DNA from: Manduca sexta
Taxonomy: Eukaryota; Arthropoda; Insecta; Lepidoptera; Sphingidae
DNA: 64,000 nt
Direction of reading: 5' to 3'
NCBI RefSeq assembly: GCF_014839805.1
Contig: NW_023595253.1
Coordinates: 62,001 to 126,000 of the forward strand
Both the position numbers and the translations under genes were made by a program. The notes under the pieces were generated by a model. The model was not told the DNA's origin. It saw nothing but the letters and a program-made list of their open reading frames with translations, and searched no databases. Shown here in pieces: positions 9,713 through 20,931 of the stretch (position 1 is the first letter of the stretch; each line of letters starts with the position of its first letter).

Positions 9713-9776
9713 CCAGGGTTTTAGGTTTTTAATAGGGACCGAGTAAATTTCCATTTATTAGATAATCTCAGAGCCT

Positions 9777-9873
9777 CACTAATGCTGAGCAGAAAACTTT
9801 ATATCACTTCCGACCCAAGGGTCGAATCCAAGATTTTAGGCCCTTGTTCTGCAATACAACTACGCCTCCGATG
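9777..9873 (-). repeat. SINE-1 head fragment
   Basis: On minus: GGCGTAGTTGTATTGCAGAA, then GGATTCGACCCTTGGGTCGG and TTTTCTGCTCAG. This is the tRNA-like head and the start of the SINE-1 body, about 40 bp into the ABCG intron. Confidence 0.75.
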
Positions 9874-9910
9874 CAGCCATCACCGAAAACCACATTAGTG
9901 TACTACTCAC

Positions 9911-10097
9911 CTGATCAAACAAATCTAGCAACGACGCCGCGGGCTGGTGTATGGTGCACACAACAGTCCTGCCTTGCTGTGCCAACTGCCGCAGCAACTT
10001 GACGCACTGTGTAGTCGCGACCGTATCCAGACCGCTCGTCGGTTCGTCCAAGAAGAACACTGGCGGGTTGTTCACCAACTCTAATGCTATTGATAAC
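9911..10097 (-). CDS. ABCG-family transporter, Walker B and H-loop exon
   Basis: This 187 bp exon encodes about residues 146-207. [15 protein letters not shown] leads into Walker B with D-loop ([11 protein letters not shown], about 159-169, catalytic Glu at 163). The switch histidine follows in [16 protein letters not shown] (His at about 195). The acceptor is TTATTTTCCAG and the donor is CAG|GTGAGT, in phase 0. The protein must continue: the rest of the ATPase domain and about six membrane helices of a half-transporter are missing, and I found no matching exon between 1 and 9910. The next intron is therefore longer than about 9.9 kb. A SINE-1 head lies only about 40 bp into that intron. Confidence 0.95.
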
Positions 10098-10230
10098 CTG
10101 GAAAATAATATATTATTCTCGGTATTTTTTATTTGATATTAAAATGGTAATTGCGGGTAATGAAACTAAATAACATAGTTCACAACGCTAAGAAATAATA
10201 TTAGTAAACGATCATAAAGTACAATATCAT

Positions 10231-10290
10231 TGTCAGTCACAGGAAGTCAAATGCTGAACATAGGCCTCCCCTAAAGATTTCCAGACCTTT
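10231..10290 (-). mobile_element. LINE 3' end remnant
   Basis: GTCACAGGAAGTCAAATGCT and GAACATAGGCCTCCCCTAAA match, in the same orientation, the stop-codon end of the LINE at 42618-43018. It is a short relic inside the ABCG intron. Confidence 0.65.
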
Positions 10291-10296
10291 AAATTA

Positions 10297-10352
10297 AACT
10301 ATTTTTCGGATTTTATCTATTTAAATGTCTAACATTCGAACTTGAAAGTTCG
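10297..10352. repeat. RepD fragment
   Basis: AAACTATTTTTCGGATTTTA lies next to an inverted TGTCTAACATTCG end. Confidence 0.5.
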
Positions 10353-10480
10353 ATTCGAAACATAAGAAATGATTTCCAGTCCGTTACAAGCAGCATGCAT
10401 ACAGTGTGTTCCTGTGATCTTTATCAAGTCTTAGACACGAATTTATTTTTATTTTACTTTATAAAATAACATATGATTAC

Positions 10481-10738
10481 CTCTTCTTCTGTCCACCAGA
10501 TAGCTTATCTGTTCTAGTATTCTGATGCTCCAATAGCCCCAACTCCTGAAGTATTTCCACTGAGGGTGTCTTGCTGCCTTTAGGCAACTTGAGCCTAGCA
10601 GCAACGTCCATCGCCTCTCGGACGGTCAGGAATGGCTGCAACAGATCCTCCTGCGTGATATAGCAAGATGATCTTTGGAAGTGGTGCTCTTTTCTTGGCT
10701 GACCGTTGACTAGAAGCTCTCCTGTGACTCCGGCAGAC
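10481..10738 (-). CDS. ABCG-family transporter, Q-loop and signature exon
   Basis: This 258 bp exon encodes about residues 60-145. It begins SAGVTGELLVNG and contains the Q-loop YITQEDLLQPFLTVREAM (about 85-102). It ends with the ABC signature LSGGQKKR (about 138-145), whose last codon is split across the intron. The acceptor is CATTCATTAG, with a weak pyrimidine tract; the donor is AG|GTAATC. The frame is open throughout. The intron downstream (10098-10480, 383 bp) contains a short LINE tail near 10231-10290 and a RepD fragment. The intron upstream (10739-11795, 1,057 bp) holds a SINE-1 fragment at 10800-10910. GC content is clearly higher than in the flanking introns. Confidence 0.95.
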
Positions 10739-10799
10739 CTAATGAATGATATTTTATCAGATATTTTTGATCATAAGGAACAATATGGTCGCCTGGCGC

Positions 10800-10912
10800 C
10801 ACCAATCTCATCGTGGGACTGACATAAACTAAGCGAAATGTGGCTGTATCTGTTACGCCTCTGCCTATCCCCTCGGAAAAAAATACGAGATCTTATGTAA
10901 ATATAAATCGAG
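10800..10912 (+). repeat. SINE-1 3' fragment
   Basis: ATCTCATCGTGGGACTGACA, then CGAAATGTGGCTG and CGCCTCTGCCTATCCCCTCG, match the 3' half of SINE-1. It lies in the ABCG intron between the Walker A and Q-loop exons. Confidence 0.7.
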
Positions 10913-11795
10913 AACTCTTAATTATCTCATCTAAGATGTGAGATTTTACTTTGTTGTGTCATTTACAAGTTATGTAAAATTCTGAGAACCGTCTCGAAAT
11001 CCTTCAAATATTTAATATTCGTTAATTAAATTCTTCATCAATTTTTTTTTCTAATTAACATTGCTTGTCACGTAATTCTGTAAACAATTGTTACATTAAT
11101 GCGGTCATGGCAATATTTAAATCTTTCAATAATCAAAACTACTTTTATGGAGACAGAAAAAGAATTAACTTCTCATTTAAACATGTCACACACAACATTT
11201 AAACATGTAAAGTGTAAAAAATTCAACAATTAATGTGTCAACAATCATGCCTGTGGAATGGTTTATACACAACGAAATACCTCGGAAGAGATTTTAAAGT
11301 ATGATTGGTGTTCCTAGAGAATCGCTCAGCTTCACCGCGTGTTTGTTTTTTTTCTTTGTATCGGACCTCGCAGTCTGTACCGGGGGAAACCTGCGAATGA
11401 GATACTGGAATCGCCCGACTTAGCAACTGCAGAGCCCTGGAGGAATTGGGAGGGAATATCTAGGGAAAGGAGTGTGGGAGAATGATAAAAAAACCTCTTA
11501 AGGTGGGAGGAGGAGAGAAGACTGGGAAATGTTCACGAGCCCTCATAGCCTCAATATGAATTGGCAACCATGAGGTATATACACTTAAATGTGTGCCTAG
11601 GGCCGCGACAAATGTCCTCCGTGCATAAGCGTGCATTTGGTGTCACTGCGTATGTTATAAAATGCGTATCATTGCCCATCCTGGCTTACAAAAGTTGCAG
11701 TAACAATTGTTAGGGCGGAAGAGTCGTCGGCAAAAGGGATTATAATATTCTACTTTCTTTATCACCGAGACTGATTAGGTATAGTATACACTTAC
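10913..11795. other. Intron sequence, nothing clearly recognised
   Basis: Most is AT-rich. A less AT-rich block at about 11390-11580 (GGAGGAATTGGGAGGGAATA) has some likeness to 18100-18200 (GGACGAAATATTTGAGGGAG) and may be an old repeat. Confidence 0.4.
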
Positions 11796-11916
11796 CGGTA
11801 CCCTGATATGACATTCAGGAGTGAACTCTTGCCGGCTCCGGACGGCCCCATGATCGCGACCAATTTGCCACACGAAAACTTTCCATTCACGCCTTTGACG
11901 ACCATTTTACGTGGAA
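11796..11916 (-). CDS. ABCG-family transporter, Walker A exon
   Basis: This 121 bp exon encodes about residues 19-59 of the assembled protein. It carries the ATP-binding P-loop GPSGAGKSS at about residues 42-50, followed by LLNVISGYR, the typical 'L.N.L.GYR' of the ABCG1/ABCG4-like group. The lysine of Walker A and the following serine are present. The acceptor is TTTTTGTTACAG and the donor is CCG|GTAAGT. The exon opens with two bases completing a codon begun in the upstream exon, and ends with two bases completed by the first base at 10738. In ABCG proteins this domain binds ATP at the cytosolic face and powers export of lipids, sterols or xenobiotics; the substrate cannot be told from this part. 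Confidence 0.95.
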
Positions 11917-12074
11917 CTGTAACAAAAATTGTTGCTTTTATCCTGGCCATAAGCATAAGGACCACGTAGGTTCAGTACGGCCGCTGTCTTACTCGGTTTG
12001 AAGTTAGTTACAAAACCCGCTATAAGTGCCTGTACCGGCTAGTCCTCGTGACCAACTTCAGGCCGGCCGAGAAG

Positions 12075-12281
12075 GAGCAACGGTATTGAGTCCTTACTAC
12101 CTATGCTACTCATCGTTTTGACGGTTCGGCAAGCGAAAAGGAACGGCAAGCGCAATATTGTCAAGAAACGAGATGGAGGGACGATCTTAAAATCACGGCT
12201 GGACACCATCACAGAAGGGGGGCGTATGATAGAACCCAGTGGAAAGTATTAGAGGACGCCTATACACAGGCGGGATGCTGA
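12075..12281 (+). pseudogene. LINE reverse-transcriptase ORF, C-terminal remnant
   Basis: From 12171 the frame reads RWRDDLKITAGHHH and then DRTQWKVLEDAYTQAG before TGA at 12279. This matches the 'RWxDDLxxxAGxxW..DRxxWxxLEEAYTQ' C-terminus of non-LTR retrotransposon polyproteins. Upstream, GGCAAGCGCAATATTGTCAA fits the preceding 'R..GR..' part in other frames. The rest of the element is gone. Confidence 0.75.
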
Positions 12282-13249
12282 ACTGCGAGACATTTTATAG
12301 TACTTACAATTTTATAAGTTCTAACAAATAGTTTAAAATAAATGGACTTATTACTGTTTGGTCAATTCTCTTTATTTTAAAGGTATTTTTTTTACATTTT
12401 TACATAAACATTTAAAAAAAAACATGCATATAAAAATATAAAAAATGTATGACCCTCCGATGGCGAAGCGCAAGACCCAGGCCACCGGCGGTTATTATTA
12501 AAAATTATTACTGTTTATTATTAAAAAGCGCGTAAAGCACCGCGTCGCGTTAAGACAATCGAAACTAACATACAGAATACCATTCCAAGCAAATTTCTCT
12601 AAGATTACGTAACACGACCGCTTTACGAGTAACACTGTTAACTAACGCCCCTATCTGTATACACAGGTAATTCGAGTTTATCCCATTTTGCTGAGCTTGC
12701 CCCCACAATACCATGTTCTCCAACCTGGGACCATAACTCCAACACATTCACAGCCCAATATGCTTCCACTAGACTTGAGGCAATCGATCGACCGAGTTAA
12801 CGTAGTCCAAATAATCACAATAAGCAAGAGTAGTGTCGTCCTCCAAAGATCGCAGAAATGATTTCATCCTTACCCCTAATATTAAAACCTGATCGCAACA
12901 CTTCAGAACCAACCATTACATCGCTTATTTACGGTCTACTGATTTTAATGACTTTACGAGAAAAAAAAACAAAGTGGAATATGTAAAATGGGCAAATTCC
13001 GACATAATAATTATAATATAAATCTTTCAAGTCTTGCGATTAGATTTGTTTGGAATTTGGATATCATACGAAATTAACTGGCATTATTACATAAAATATA
13101 TAAGATTATTCTTTGTATACCATAAAACCGAAACACCCAAATTAGATTTTGGTGTAAAAGAACACATAAAAATAAAAAAATCATATTAATTTAAATATTA
13201 CATTATTTCTGAGTGTTATACTATTTTTTACCACGGGAATTTTTCTGTC
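12282..13249. other. Intron sequence, nothing clearly recognised
   Basis: AT-rich; 12460-12560 is less so (GGCGAAGCGCAAGACCC). No exon with acceptable splice sites was found on either strand. Confidence 0.45.
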
Positions 13250-13302
13250 TTAGAAAAAATTCTCACGCGGACAAAACCGTAGGCCAAATCTAGTATAATA
13301 TG
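13250..13302 (-). repeat. RepB end fragment
   Basis: TCTCACGCGGACAAAACCGT and AGGCCAAATCTAGTATAATA correspond to the reverse of the RepB head. Confidence 0.6.
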
Positions 13303-13319
13303 TAGAGTTCCTTTGATCT

Positions 13320-13505
13320 TAAACCCGCGGGTAAATGTATAGTAACGGTGTGAAAACGGTACCACTGGACGCGGGTAACAGGTTTTCAAGCAGGTATAGC
13401 GTACGCCGCAAACGACTACCTATAGTGACTCATAGGTCACGATCACGGTCCCCGCTAAGGCGGCGGACACAGACAGACGGATTGTACCCGCTCAATAATC
13501 AATTT
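13320..13505 (+). other. GC-richer block with an RS-rich open frame, unassigned
   Basis: The plus frame from 13335 has 65 codons including THRSRSRSPLRRRTQTDG. This resembles the arginine-serine tracts of SR proteins but is far too short to call a gene. No flanking splice pair is convincing. Confidence 0.25.
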
Positions 13506-13599
13506 ACATCGCTCATAAATATGCATACCTAAATATCAATTAAATATTTTTATGGCAACATTATTTAAATTGGGCGGCTTTGTGTGAGAAATTGTAAGA

Positions 13600-13850
13600 T
13601 AAGAAGAACGAAGGGGAAGCAGAGGCGCAAACAAGGCACCCATTTTTCGCCTGTATGTTCCGTCCCATGATGTGATAGTGGCTAGCCTCTCACCAAATCG
13701 GACACGATTTCTTGCCTCCACGCATATATTGAGGAGTAAAACCCCAATATCGCTTTGCCCGACTTGGAATTTGAACCCAGGAGCTCAAAACCGTGTTGTA
13801 CCTAGCACGCAATTCAATTATGCGAACGAGGTAGTAAGATGTAGGCATGT
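13600..13850 (-). repeat. SINE-1 copy
   Basis: On minus, a diverged tRNA-like head with GAGCTCCTGGGTTCAAATTC is followed by GAGAGGCTAGCCACTATCAC, ATCATGGGACGGAACATACA and GCGCCTCTGCTTCCCCTTCG. Confidence 0.75.
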
Positions 13851-13860
13851 AGCATTGTAA

Positions 13861-14815
13861 TAATAAAATAATGTATACAAATATAATAAATAAGGCATCA
13901 GGCATCACACGCAGTTTTACAAAGATTTACCCACTGTTCCAAGACAACTAGAAACGGGACTTCAACCATTTTGAAAGCCACTGCTTCCAAAGCCGAAGGC
14001 ATGTTCAAGATTATATTTCTCGAGAACCATTAGCGACATCTATTATTGGTCACACGAATTAGTACTGACGTACAGTACTTATACTTTATCGCGATTGATA
14101 GATTTTTCCCTTCCCTTTTTTTTTCTCCATGGACGTTGTAACCCACTTGATTTGCTTTCTATTGCAACGTCTAGGTTGATTTAATAAAAACAGTAAATTC
14201 AATTTCAAATATATAAAGTCCATTAATTTATCCCACGAGCCAAAGTTCAAAATAAGTACCAGCACCAAGCCACAACACGTTCATAAAAAATACTATCTAC
14301 TTAAATATAACAAACACACGTGTTCATTTTAGTCACGTGAATCCGAAATTAATTTTCACGTGGCGAGTATTTATGAGAAGTCAGACAAAGTGATGTAAAT
14401 TTAATAATAATTTACACTTAATATAAATGTTAGGACCACAGTAGTCTGCCATTAATTGTACATTACCATATTAATAGCGTCAAAACGGAGGTGTGTGTGA
14501 GGTCGCCTTTGATAATATTTTTACAACAGGATTCTTTATATTAGGCAATTTGCGACAAATTTAATATATCCTAGCGTACCCACTCCGTTTAGAACGAAAG
14601 TTACATGAAATGAACCTTGTTAGATAAACAGTAAGTACGATTTTTGGAAAACAAAACCTATATCGGTATAATATGTATGCAAGAACATTTCATTTCGTTC
14701 CTGCGTCTAAAAGTTATATAACAAATACCGTTCAACACAATATAGAAACTATTGTTTTCAAGCGCGCCGCCCAAATAATTCTTCTTAGTAAGCTTCAATA
14801 TACCCGATTTCCAGG
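13861..14815. other. Intron sequence, nothing clearly recognised
   Basis: AT-rich; no supported gene or repeat boundaries. Confidence 0.5.
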
Positions 14816-15046
14816 TTTTTTTGTTAAGCGATACGACCGTCCATAAACAGTAGAGACACCATCCAACGTCTTGAATTTCAAAGTATTGTTCGGTATTCCA
14901 CTGCGCTCGCATCCTGAGACATGGGATGTTAAGTCTTATTATATCATGTCCAGTAGTTACGCTGACTACAATGTCCTTCAAACCGGACCACAACAGTGAC
15001 TACACACTGCTGCTTGGCGGCAGAAATAGATATTTCGGTGGTACAG
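14816..15046 (-). repeat. RepA interspersed repeat, truncated
   Basis: AAGCGATACGACCGTCCATA through GAAATAGATATTTCGGTGGT on the plus strand is RepA in reverse. The GAGAGTCCGCC front end is missing. Confidence 0.8.
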
Positions 15047-15420
15047 TCAGCAACAGAAGTCGTTGGACATAATTTGTTTCCAATATTTCCTAATCATTAT
15101 CATTTACCATAAGTTACTGATTACATTAAATTCAAAATAACTTGTCATAATTGAACTACAAAAGTATCTGAACGCAGTCAAACCATTGAATGTCAAATAT
15201 TACTAGCGAATTCTTTTTATGATCTGTAATAAATACAAATGTGGCTGAAATTAGCACATTCTTTGTTTTATATAAGTACAAGCTTTTTTCCTAAATTAAA
15301 CCCATCAAGCTTCAATACACCCATCTCGCGAAACGCAGCGCACCGCGTTTTTTACTATCAAAACATTGCCGAATTAATACAACAGTCCAGAATATCAATT
15401 AAATTGTTATTTTATAACAT

Positions 15421-15627
15421 ATTAGCTTTGGCTCGCTGCTCCGCCCGCGTGAAAAAGTTTTTCAAGGTCAAAAGTCATGCTATATATTTACCCGGGATAG
15501 AAAGTAGCCTATAGCACTCAGGAGTAATGTAGCTTTCTATTAGTGAAATATTTTCAAAATAAGTTAAGTAGTTCCTGAGTTTAGCGCATTCCAACAAACA
15601 AATTCTTCAGGTTAATATAATAGTACA
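15421..15627 (+). repeat. RepB, short copy without array
   Basis: TTAGCTTTGGCTCGCTGCTC to TTCTTCAGGTTAATATAATA. It contains ATAGCCTATAGCACTC and AAGTAGTTCCTGAGTTTAGC joined directly, i.e. parts of the 122 bp module without the GCTCCGCTCCTATTGG part. Confidence 0.8.
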
Positions 15628-16006
15628 TATTGAAGTTAATAGCCAGAATTATATATTTTTTAAGTATGGGCAAAACATCATAATATATTAGTAAGTAATA
15701 TTATAACATTAATAGGAATAGGTTAGTTACATTTTAAACATCCTATTTTATAGAGCACTGGCCGGTTTAAGAAACAAATGTTTAAATTCAAAATTATTCT
15801 GGCAGGAGATTCTCTTCGAAGGATTCAACGTAAACGTCAGTTTCTTTTTCATAATTTTTCAGCCAATCCTTTACTTTGGTGTCCATATTGAAATGATAAC
15901 CTTAATCTGTACTCTTCTTTGGTAAGTGATTTATGGTCCGTTTCAGTGTTCAGGTGTTTTGTAAATTAGTATCTGTTCATCGACTTTTGTTGCTGATCGT
16001 ACATAC

Positions 16007-16048
16007 CCAGGGGGACTCTCACAAATGAGAGACCTACCACCAGTAAGA
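16007..16048 (-). repeat. RepA fragment (front end only)
   Basis: ACCCAGGGGGACTCTCACAA and GAGAGACCTACCACCAGTAA are the first 40 bp of RepA reversed. Confidence 0.8.
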
Positions 16049-16745
16049 TCACCAATTACCAGATAGTGATCTCTCGTTCATTCAGTGCAGACCTTAATTA
16101 CAAGTCTTTGATCGGCTAATATTTGCGAGGCCTTATTGATTGCCCATGAAAAGTGCTTTTATTTGTGCCACTTGCAAGCGCGACTTACGCAGTTCCCCCG
16201 TTCGCTACCCTCAAGGTCGCTACTGCATCAATCAATACTCTGCATCAGCCGTAGTCGACGCGCCCTGCCAAGCTATTGAAACTGAGTCACCATAGGAAAA
16301 AAAATACTAAAATTAAAATAAATATATTCAGTTAATTGTGAGTGCTTTTTAATTAGATATATTTCAATATTACATTTTAATAAAGTTTTTGACATTTATA
16401 TATAAGAGAACGCATTTTACGTTTCCGGCTGAGGCACCCTGGAACGTCTGCAGCCCGCGTTAAAAAAGGTTGCTCAGCATGGACGCTCAAGTGCGGGTCA
16501 TTTCACAATGCTCGTATAAAAACAATTTGCCGTTTCGCGCTCATCACTAAAACCGCTGCCTAAAGATAACGCTCCATCTGTCCCAGTAGGTATATTTTTG
16601 TTTCAACTTCAGCTGTGCAGAGCATGATTGATTTGAATTGATGCATTTATCATATGTTTTACATAAATCGTGGTTAATGATGCATTAACTTCTATTTACG
16701 TATTTAACAATATGAAGAAAAGGTTAATGATTTATTCGTAACGAG
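16049..16745. other. Intron sequence, nothing clearly recognised
   Basis: A less AT-rich patch lies at 16420-16500 (GAGGCACCCTGGAACGTCTG), without a coding frame. Confidence 0.45.
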
Positions 16746-16747
16746 AT

Positions 16748-17000
16748 TGCCTTGATGGCGTTTGTATTGCACACGCGTTACACCTATTAAGTTTCGGGGT
16801 TCGAAACCCAGGTTGGGCAGTGATATCGGGCTTTCTGCTCAGTCTGGTGCTGATTTTGAAATTTGTGGCCTATGTGGCGATAGGCTCGCCCCCTATCGCA
16901 TCATGAGATGGATCATGGAACACACGTAGCAAAAAGTGGCTTCCCCGGTTGTACCTCTGCCTAACCTTTCAGAGATAAAGGTGTGATGTGTGTTTGTATC
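16748..17000 (+). repeat. SINE-1 copy
   Basis: The head TTGATGGCGTTTGTATTGCA is followed by GGGGTTCGAAACCCAGG, then TATGTGGCGATAGGCTCGCC, CGGTTGTACCTCTGCC and a short GTGTG end. Confidence 0.88.
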
Positions 17001-17387
17001 AAAAAGATCTTTGAAGATGTAGGAAACTACTTAATATCATCTTAATATTACTTAATTTCAAATAACAAAGAAAAAGAAAGATTTATTGTAAGTTTAGGCT
17101 TATTACAGAAAGCCAAATAAAATCTATCTTCCACTGGTTACCCTTCAATGATATACCGGTAATATTCTATATCGATTTTTCGAACAACAGGCCATAACCA
17201 TAAATATTTTATTAGTTCGCAAATGGCGCATTTACGGAATTATATTGTCATAAAAATGCAATATTACAGTATTTAGATTTTTTGTTCGTTCTAATAAAAA
17301 AAAAATCCTTTTAAAATATTGCTGCCCTCTAAGAATGTCCCAAAATCACGCGGCTAATAAATCGATGTCGTGTAATTTTGACGTCTG

Positions 17388-17505
17388 TGATTGGTCGAGT
17401 GACCAATGCGCCAGTCACGTGTGAGTCCTTCAACCAATCACAATAAAAAGACACGAAGTCGTATCGTGTTTTTTGTCGAATTTTGAGCGCACTGGGCCGA
17501 AAATG
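17388..17505 (+). promoter_or_regulatory. Cluster of CCAAT boxes, an E-box and a TATA-like element
   Basis: An inverted CCAAT pair, ATTGGTC-GAGT-GACCAAT, lies at 17390-17407. CACGTG lies at 17416-17421, a third CCAAT at 17434-17438 and AATAAAAAG at 17442-17450. On the plus strand the spacing is promoter-like, but no transcript or gene can be tied to it; it lies inside the first ABCG intron on the opposite strand. Confidence 0.3.
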
Positions 17506-18590
17506 TTAATGTAAGCATTCGCAAAACGATATGCTCAAGATCATGACGCTGACGAAAAATGATAGTCGTGTAAATCGAACGGGATACTGCAATAATTCAA
17601 TACACCTAGAATTTACGCATTAGTGTACTACGTTATCGTTTTGTGTAATAAATTGTATGGAAAATTTAACAGCGCTCGTCGTGCGTTTTTGGAACTAAAA
17701 AACCACAGCGTGAACCTCACAACAATGACAAGCATGCATGTCATTGTTCTGGGGCATAAACATCCACGCATGCAAACTTCAAATAGTAAATCGAATAACA
17801 AATAGAGGTAACCATACTAACGGTTAACTTAAATGTATGAGAATCGGAAGCTCGAACTTGTTTTTTTAAGAGAATCACCACCGTGAAGTGCCTTGCTATT
17901 GCAATTTAATTTGCGACTTAAGTATAGTAGTAAATATAGTAAAGTTTAGTTTTTGAATTAAATGTTCCCATCCGTTATACATTTCTGATTCCACCTAGTA
18001 TAATGGAAGATCTTACTTAGTAGGTAGAGTTAGGTTTTTTTTTATTGGCGTATCTGCAGTCCACAACAGGGGAAAAGGATTTTTTTTTTCTACCCGAGTA
18101 CTGAAATGCGCAGGTCCCAAAGGAGATTTGGGACGAAATATTTGAGGGAGGGATGTGTGGAACGAATAGGAATCGCCTTTTAGAATGGGCGGAGATGAAC
18201 AGAAATTGTACCCTCTACTCCAAGAGTCGACACAATAAATTAAATCAAAATAATATCAAATTAACTGAAAGAGACCTACGTGTACACGCTGATCAATGAA
18301 CCGGAAATCCTATGTTACATTTTAAGTTAAAATAACATGTTATTTTCAGTATGTTTGTTTAGTATCGGCAATAAAGGCTTAAATAAATAAAATATCAAAT
18401 TATGCCTATAAAAAAATACAATGTTTTAATCCCATTATCTAACACAAATAATGAGTATAATTACTTTATCATTAAGATAATGTTATCTTAAATATATAAT
18501 TACTAACTGTGTTTATCAGCAACATTATATTATCCATCACAATAATTATAATGAATACTAAGATTATCACGTGCCTTCATTTTTTTATAT
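17506..18590. other. Intron sequence, nothing clearly recognised
   Basis: A 60-codon plus frame at 17623-17805 has no recognisable features. 18040-18240 is probably an old repeat. Confidence 0.45.
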
Positions 18591-18594
18591 TCTA

Positions 18595-18870
18595 CAAGGT
18601 GTCGCTCGCGACTTCATCCGCAATAAAAACCTTTCCTGTTACAAAGGTCCGTAAAACACCGGCGGCGCACACGCATACGGCGCCAGCGCCATTTATTTAA
18701 AAAATAAATTAAAATATGGCGTTTTTTTTTCATGAGAGCAAATTATTGGAATAAAAAGTAGGCAATGTGTTAATGCAATACATAGTCATTTAAATATTTC
18801 ATCCAAATCGGTTTTGCTATCTTTGCGTTTCCGTCTATCAAACATCCAAACATTATCATAAACTTTATAT
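18595..18870 (+). repeat. RepB-related retroelement tail
   Basis: AAGGTGTCGCTCGCGACTTC near the front and CATCCAAATCGGTTTTGCTA..TTTATATTATAGTAATAG at the end follow the order of lepidopteran LINE-tail repeats. The front resembles 47262-47340 (TGTTGCTCATGACTGCGCCC). Confidence 0.5.
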
Positions 18871-19132
18871 TATAGTAATAGTAAGCCTAAGACTGCATAC
18901 AAAAAATCATTACAAACGTTTTAAAATAAAGTTAAGAAATCTTTCACTCATTGGATAAGAAAAATTTGGTACCAAAAGTTAATTTTTGATCTAAAACTCT
19001 AATGAAGGTTCACATTTAAGCAAAAAACATAATACGAATGTTTTCATTGCATCTTATTAAATTATAATTAAAATACTCATTTAACAGTAGTCCACGTATG
19101 TCACGTTAGGTTTTTCATGTACAAATCCGATT

Positions 19133-19266
19133 ACAATTTGGTAAACCCATTGGTCCTGCGCCTAATCTCTCTCCGGTCATGTCGGATTGCCGTTTCAACG
19201 GACGATATGAGTGAAGAAACATAGAGTGCCCGTGTATTGCGCACACATGTATTATGCACTCTGATA
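19133..19266 (+). repeat. SINE-2 3' fragment
   Basis: ATTGGTCCTGCGCCTAATCT, GGTCATGTCGGATTGCCGTT and TAGAGTGCCCGTGTATTGCG match the better copies at 23160-23446 and 60028-60308. Confidence 0.8.
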
Positions 19267-19891
19267 TCTCCTCCGTTGTGATTGGCCATCAAGACTATTA
19301 ATTAGGAGGAATTCATCCAATTTCCAACAAGCCGGCATAATCATACCGACTGTGGAGGGATAAACATCTCTCATCATTCAACTCTATCTAAACCCCACTC
19401 TTCTACCACAAGGTACAGACTGCAGTGAGATTACTTTATAATATACGAATTCATAAAAAAAATTACATACTGTTAGAAATTAATATTTATTTATTTGTAA
19501 TAAGGTATACGTACACCAACAGCCCTACATACATCATTCAATAATATTGAGTATTTTTAATAATTAACAACAAATAAAATGAACAAACGAACTTGTTTCT
19601 ATTTAGGCCAACGTCGATATGTTTCCTCTAGATATACGCCAGTAGTATCATTCCATCAGTCTCCAATACTAAAAAAACAAACAAAAGAACACCGAGTTAC
19701 TGACTCAAAATGTTAATTATGACCTTTCCTTCTTAAATAAGTATAAATACAATGAAAATGCCAACATTCAAGTTGGCAAGTTTCAATTATACGGAAATAA
19801 AATAAATCAAAGTGCATTAAAACCTATATGGATGCCTTAATAAATTGTTGGTTAAAAGTCAATGACAAATTTTGAGATTAAAAAAGGTTAA

Positions 19892-20204
19892 GGCGATACC
19901 TCAAGGTCCATTTTCATACATTTTGTTTCACCTTTAATCTGGGTAACTAAACAAGTATTGGCAAGTAAAGAATTTAAATTCACGTCTAGTTAGTGATTAG
20001 TTCTCGCAGTTGAAGAAAAACGTAAAAATAATTAATAATCATGGATATTTCGGCCTTTAAAATTTAATATGACGAAATTTTAAAGGCAGAAATATCCATG
20101 ATTATTTTACGTTTTTCTTCAACTGCGAGAATCACTACTACTTGTTTAGTTACCCAGATTAAAGGTGAAACAAAATGTATGAAAATGGACCTTGAGGTAT
20201 CGCC
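19892..20204. mobile_element. Foldback MITE, copy 2 (TTAA-flanked)
   Basis: Ends GGCGATACC..GGTATCGCC with TTAA at 19888-19891 and 20205-20208. The left arm is full length; the right arm lacks the segment around ACTAACTAGACGTG and the following AATTTAAATTC, the mirror image of the deletion in copy 1. Confidence 0.92.
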
Positions 20205-20239
20205 TTAAGGTTTGTCAACGATTGCTAAACGGACACGGG

Positions 20240-20462
20240 AAAGTGACCCTTCCGACAGTAAGTGGAGTAGGGTGCATATAGAGGGTCGACTGACGTGAGT
20301 TGATTACCTCTCGCCAGTTGACACAGTTATGCCGGCCTGTTTAAAATCGGATATGCACAGGCTGATCCCAAAACGAGACACAGTTACGTGAGCCGCTATT
20401 GAAGGTATACAATTTAAGTACATCGGTCGCTATCGGGATGAATCCAAATATCCTATTACTAG
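20240..20462 (+). repeat. SINE-4 fragment
   Basis: AGTAAGTGGAGTAGGGTGCA, CTCTCGCCAGTTGACACAGT, CACAGGCTGATCCCAAAACG and CGGTCGCTATCGGGATGAAT are in the order seen in the full copy at 48240-48527. Confidence 0.8.
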
Positions 20463-20931
20463 GACTCATATGAATGACTTATTTTTGATATTGAATAAAA
20501 ATGAATGTGGGGTTCTTTATTAGAGCAACAGGATCCAAACAATAGATTTTTTAATTTTTGTCTCTCTAATATGTTTGTATAAGCATCACGCAAAACATTC
20601 CGCATGAAATTGAAAGAAACAAATTAAGTAGGTGTTTTATGGTAAAAAAAATTAATAATTATTGATGTTAAAAAATTGATTCAAATCGGAAGTTAAGTAT
20701 TATAAGTCGCAAAAACACTCGGCAGTCCCAGCACAAGGATATGCAGGTTTTTTGCTATGTATTTGTAACATAAATGATTTGCAATTATTCGTTTAAATCT
20801 CATTAAACTAAAAACTTGTTCCCTCGATTTGTAATGTGAGATGACTTGCTTTAATTTAAGAGTATTATGATAGATATTTCAATAGCTATAATAATGATAT
20901 CATAGCTTTTTATATTTTGAAATTGGTTTTT

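Noticed and set aside
14658..14993. 111-codon minus frame
   Set aside because: Most of it is the RepA repeat. Similar frames appear in other RepA copies (6910, 35043, 61296) and differ by frameshifts.
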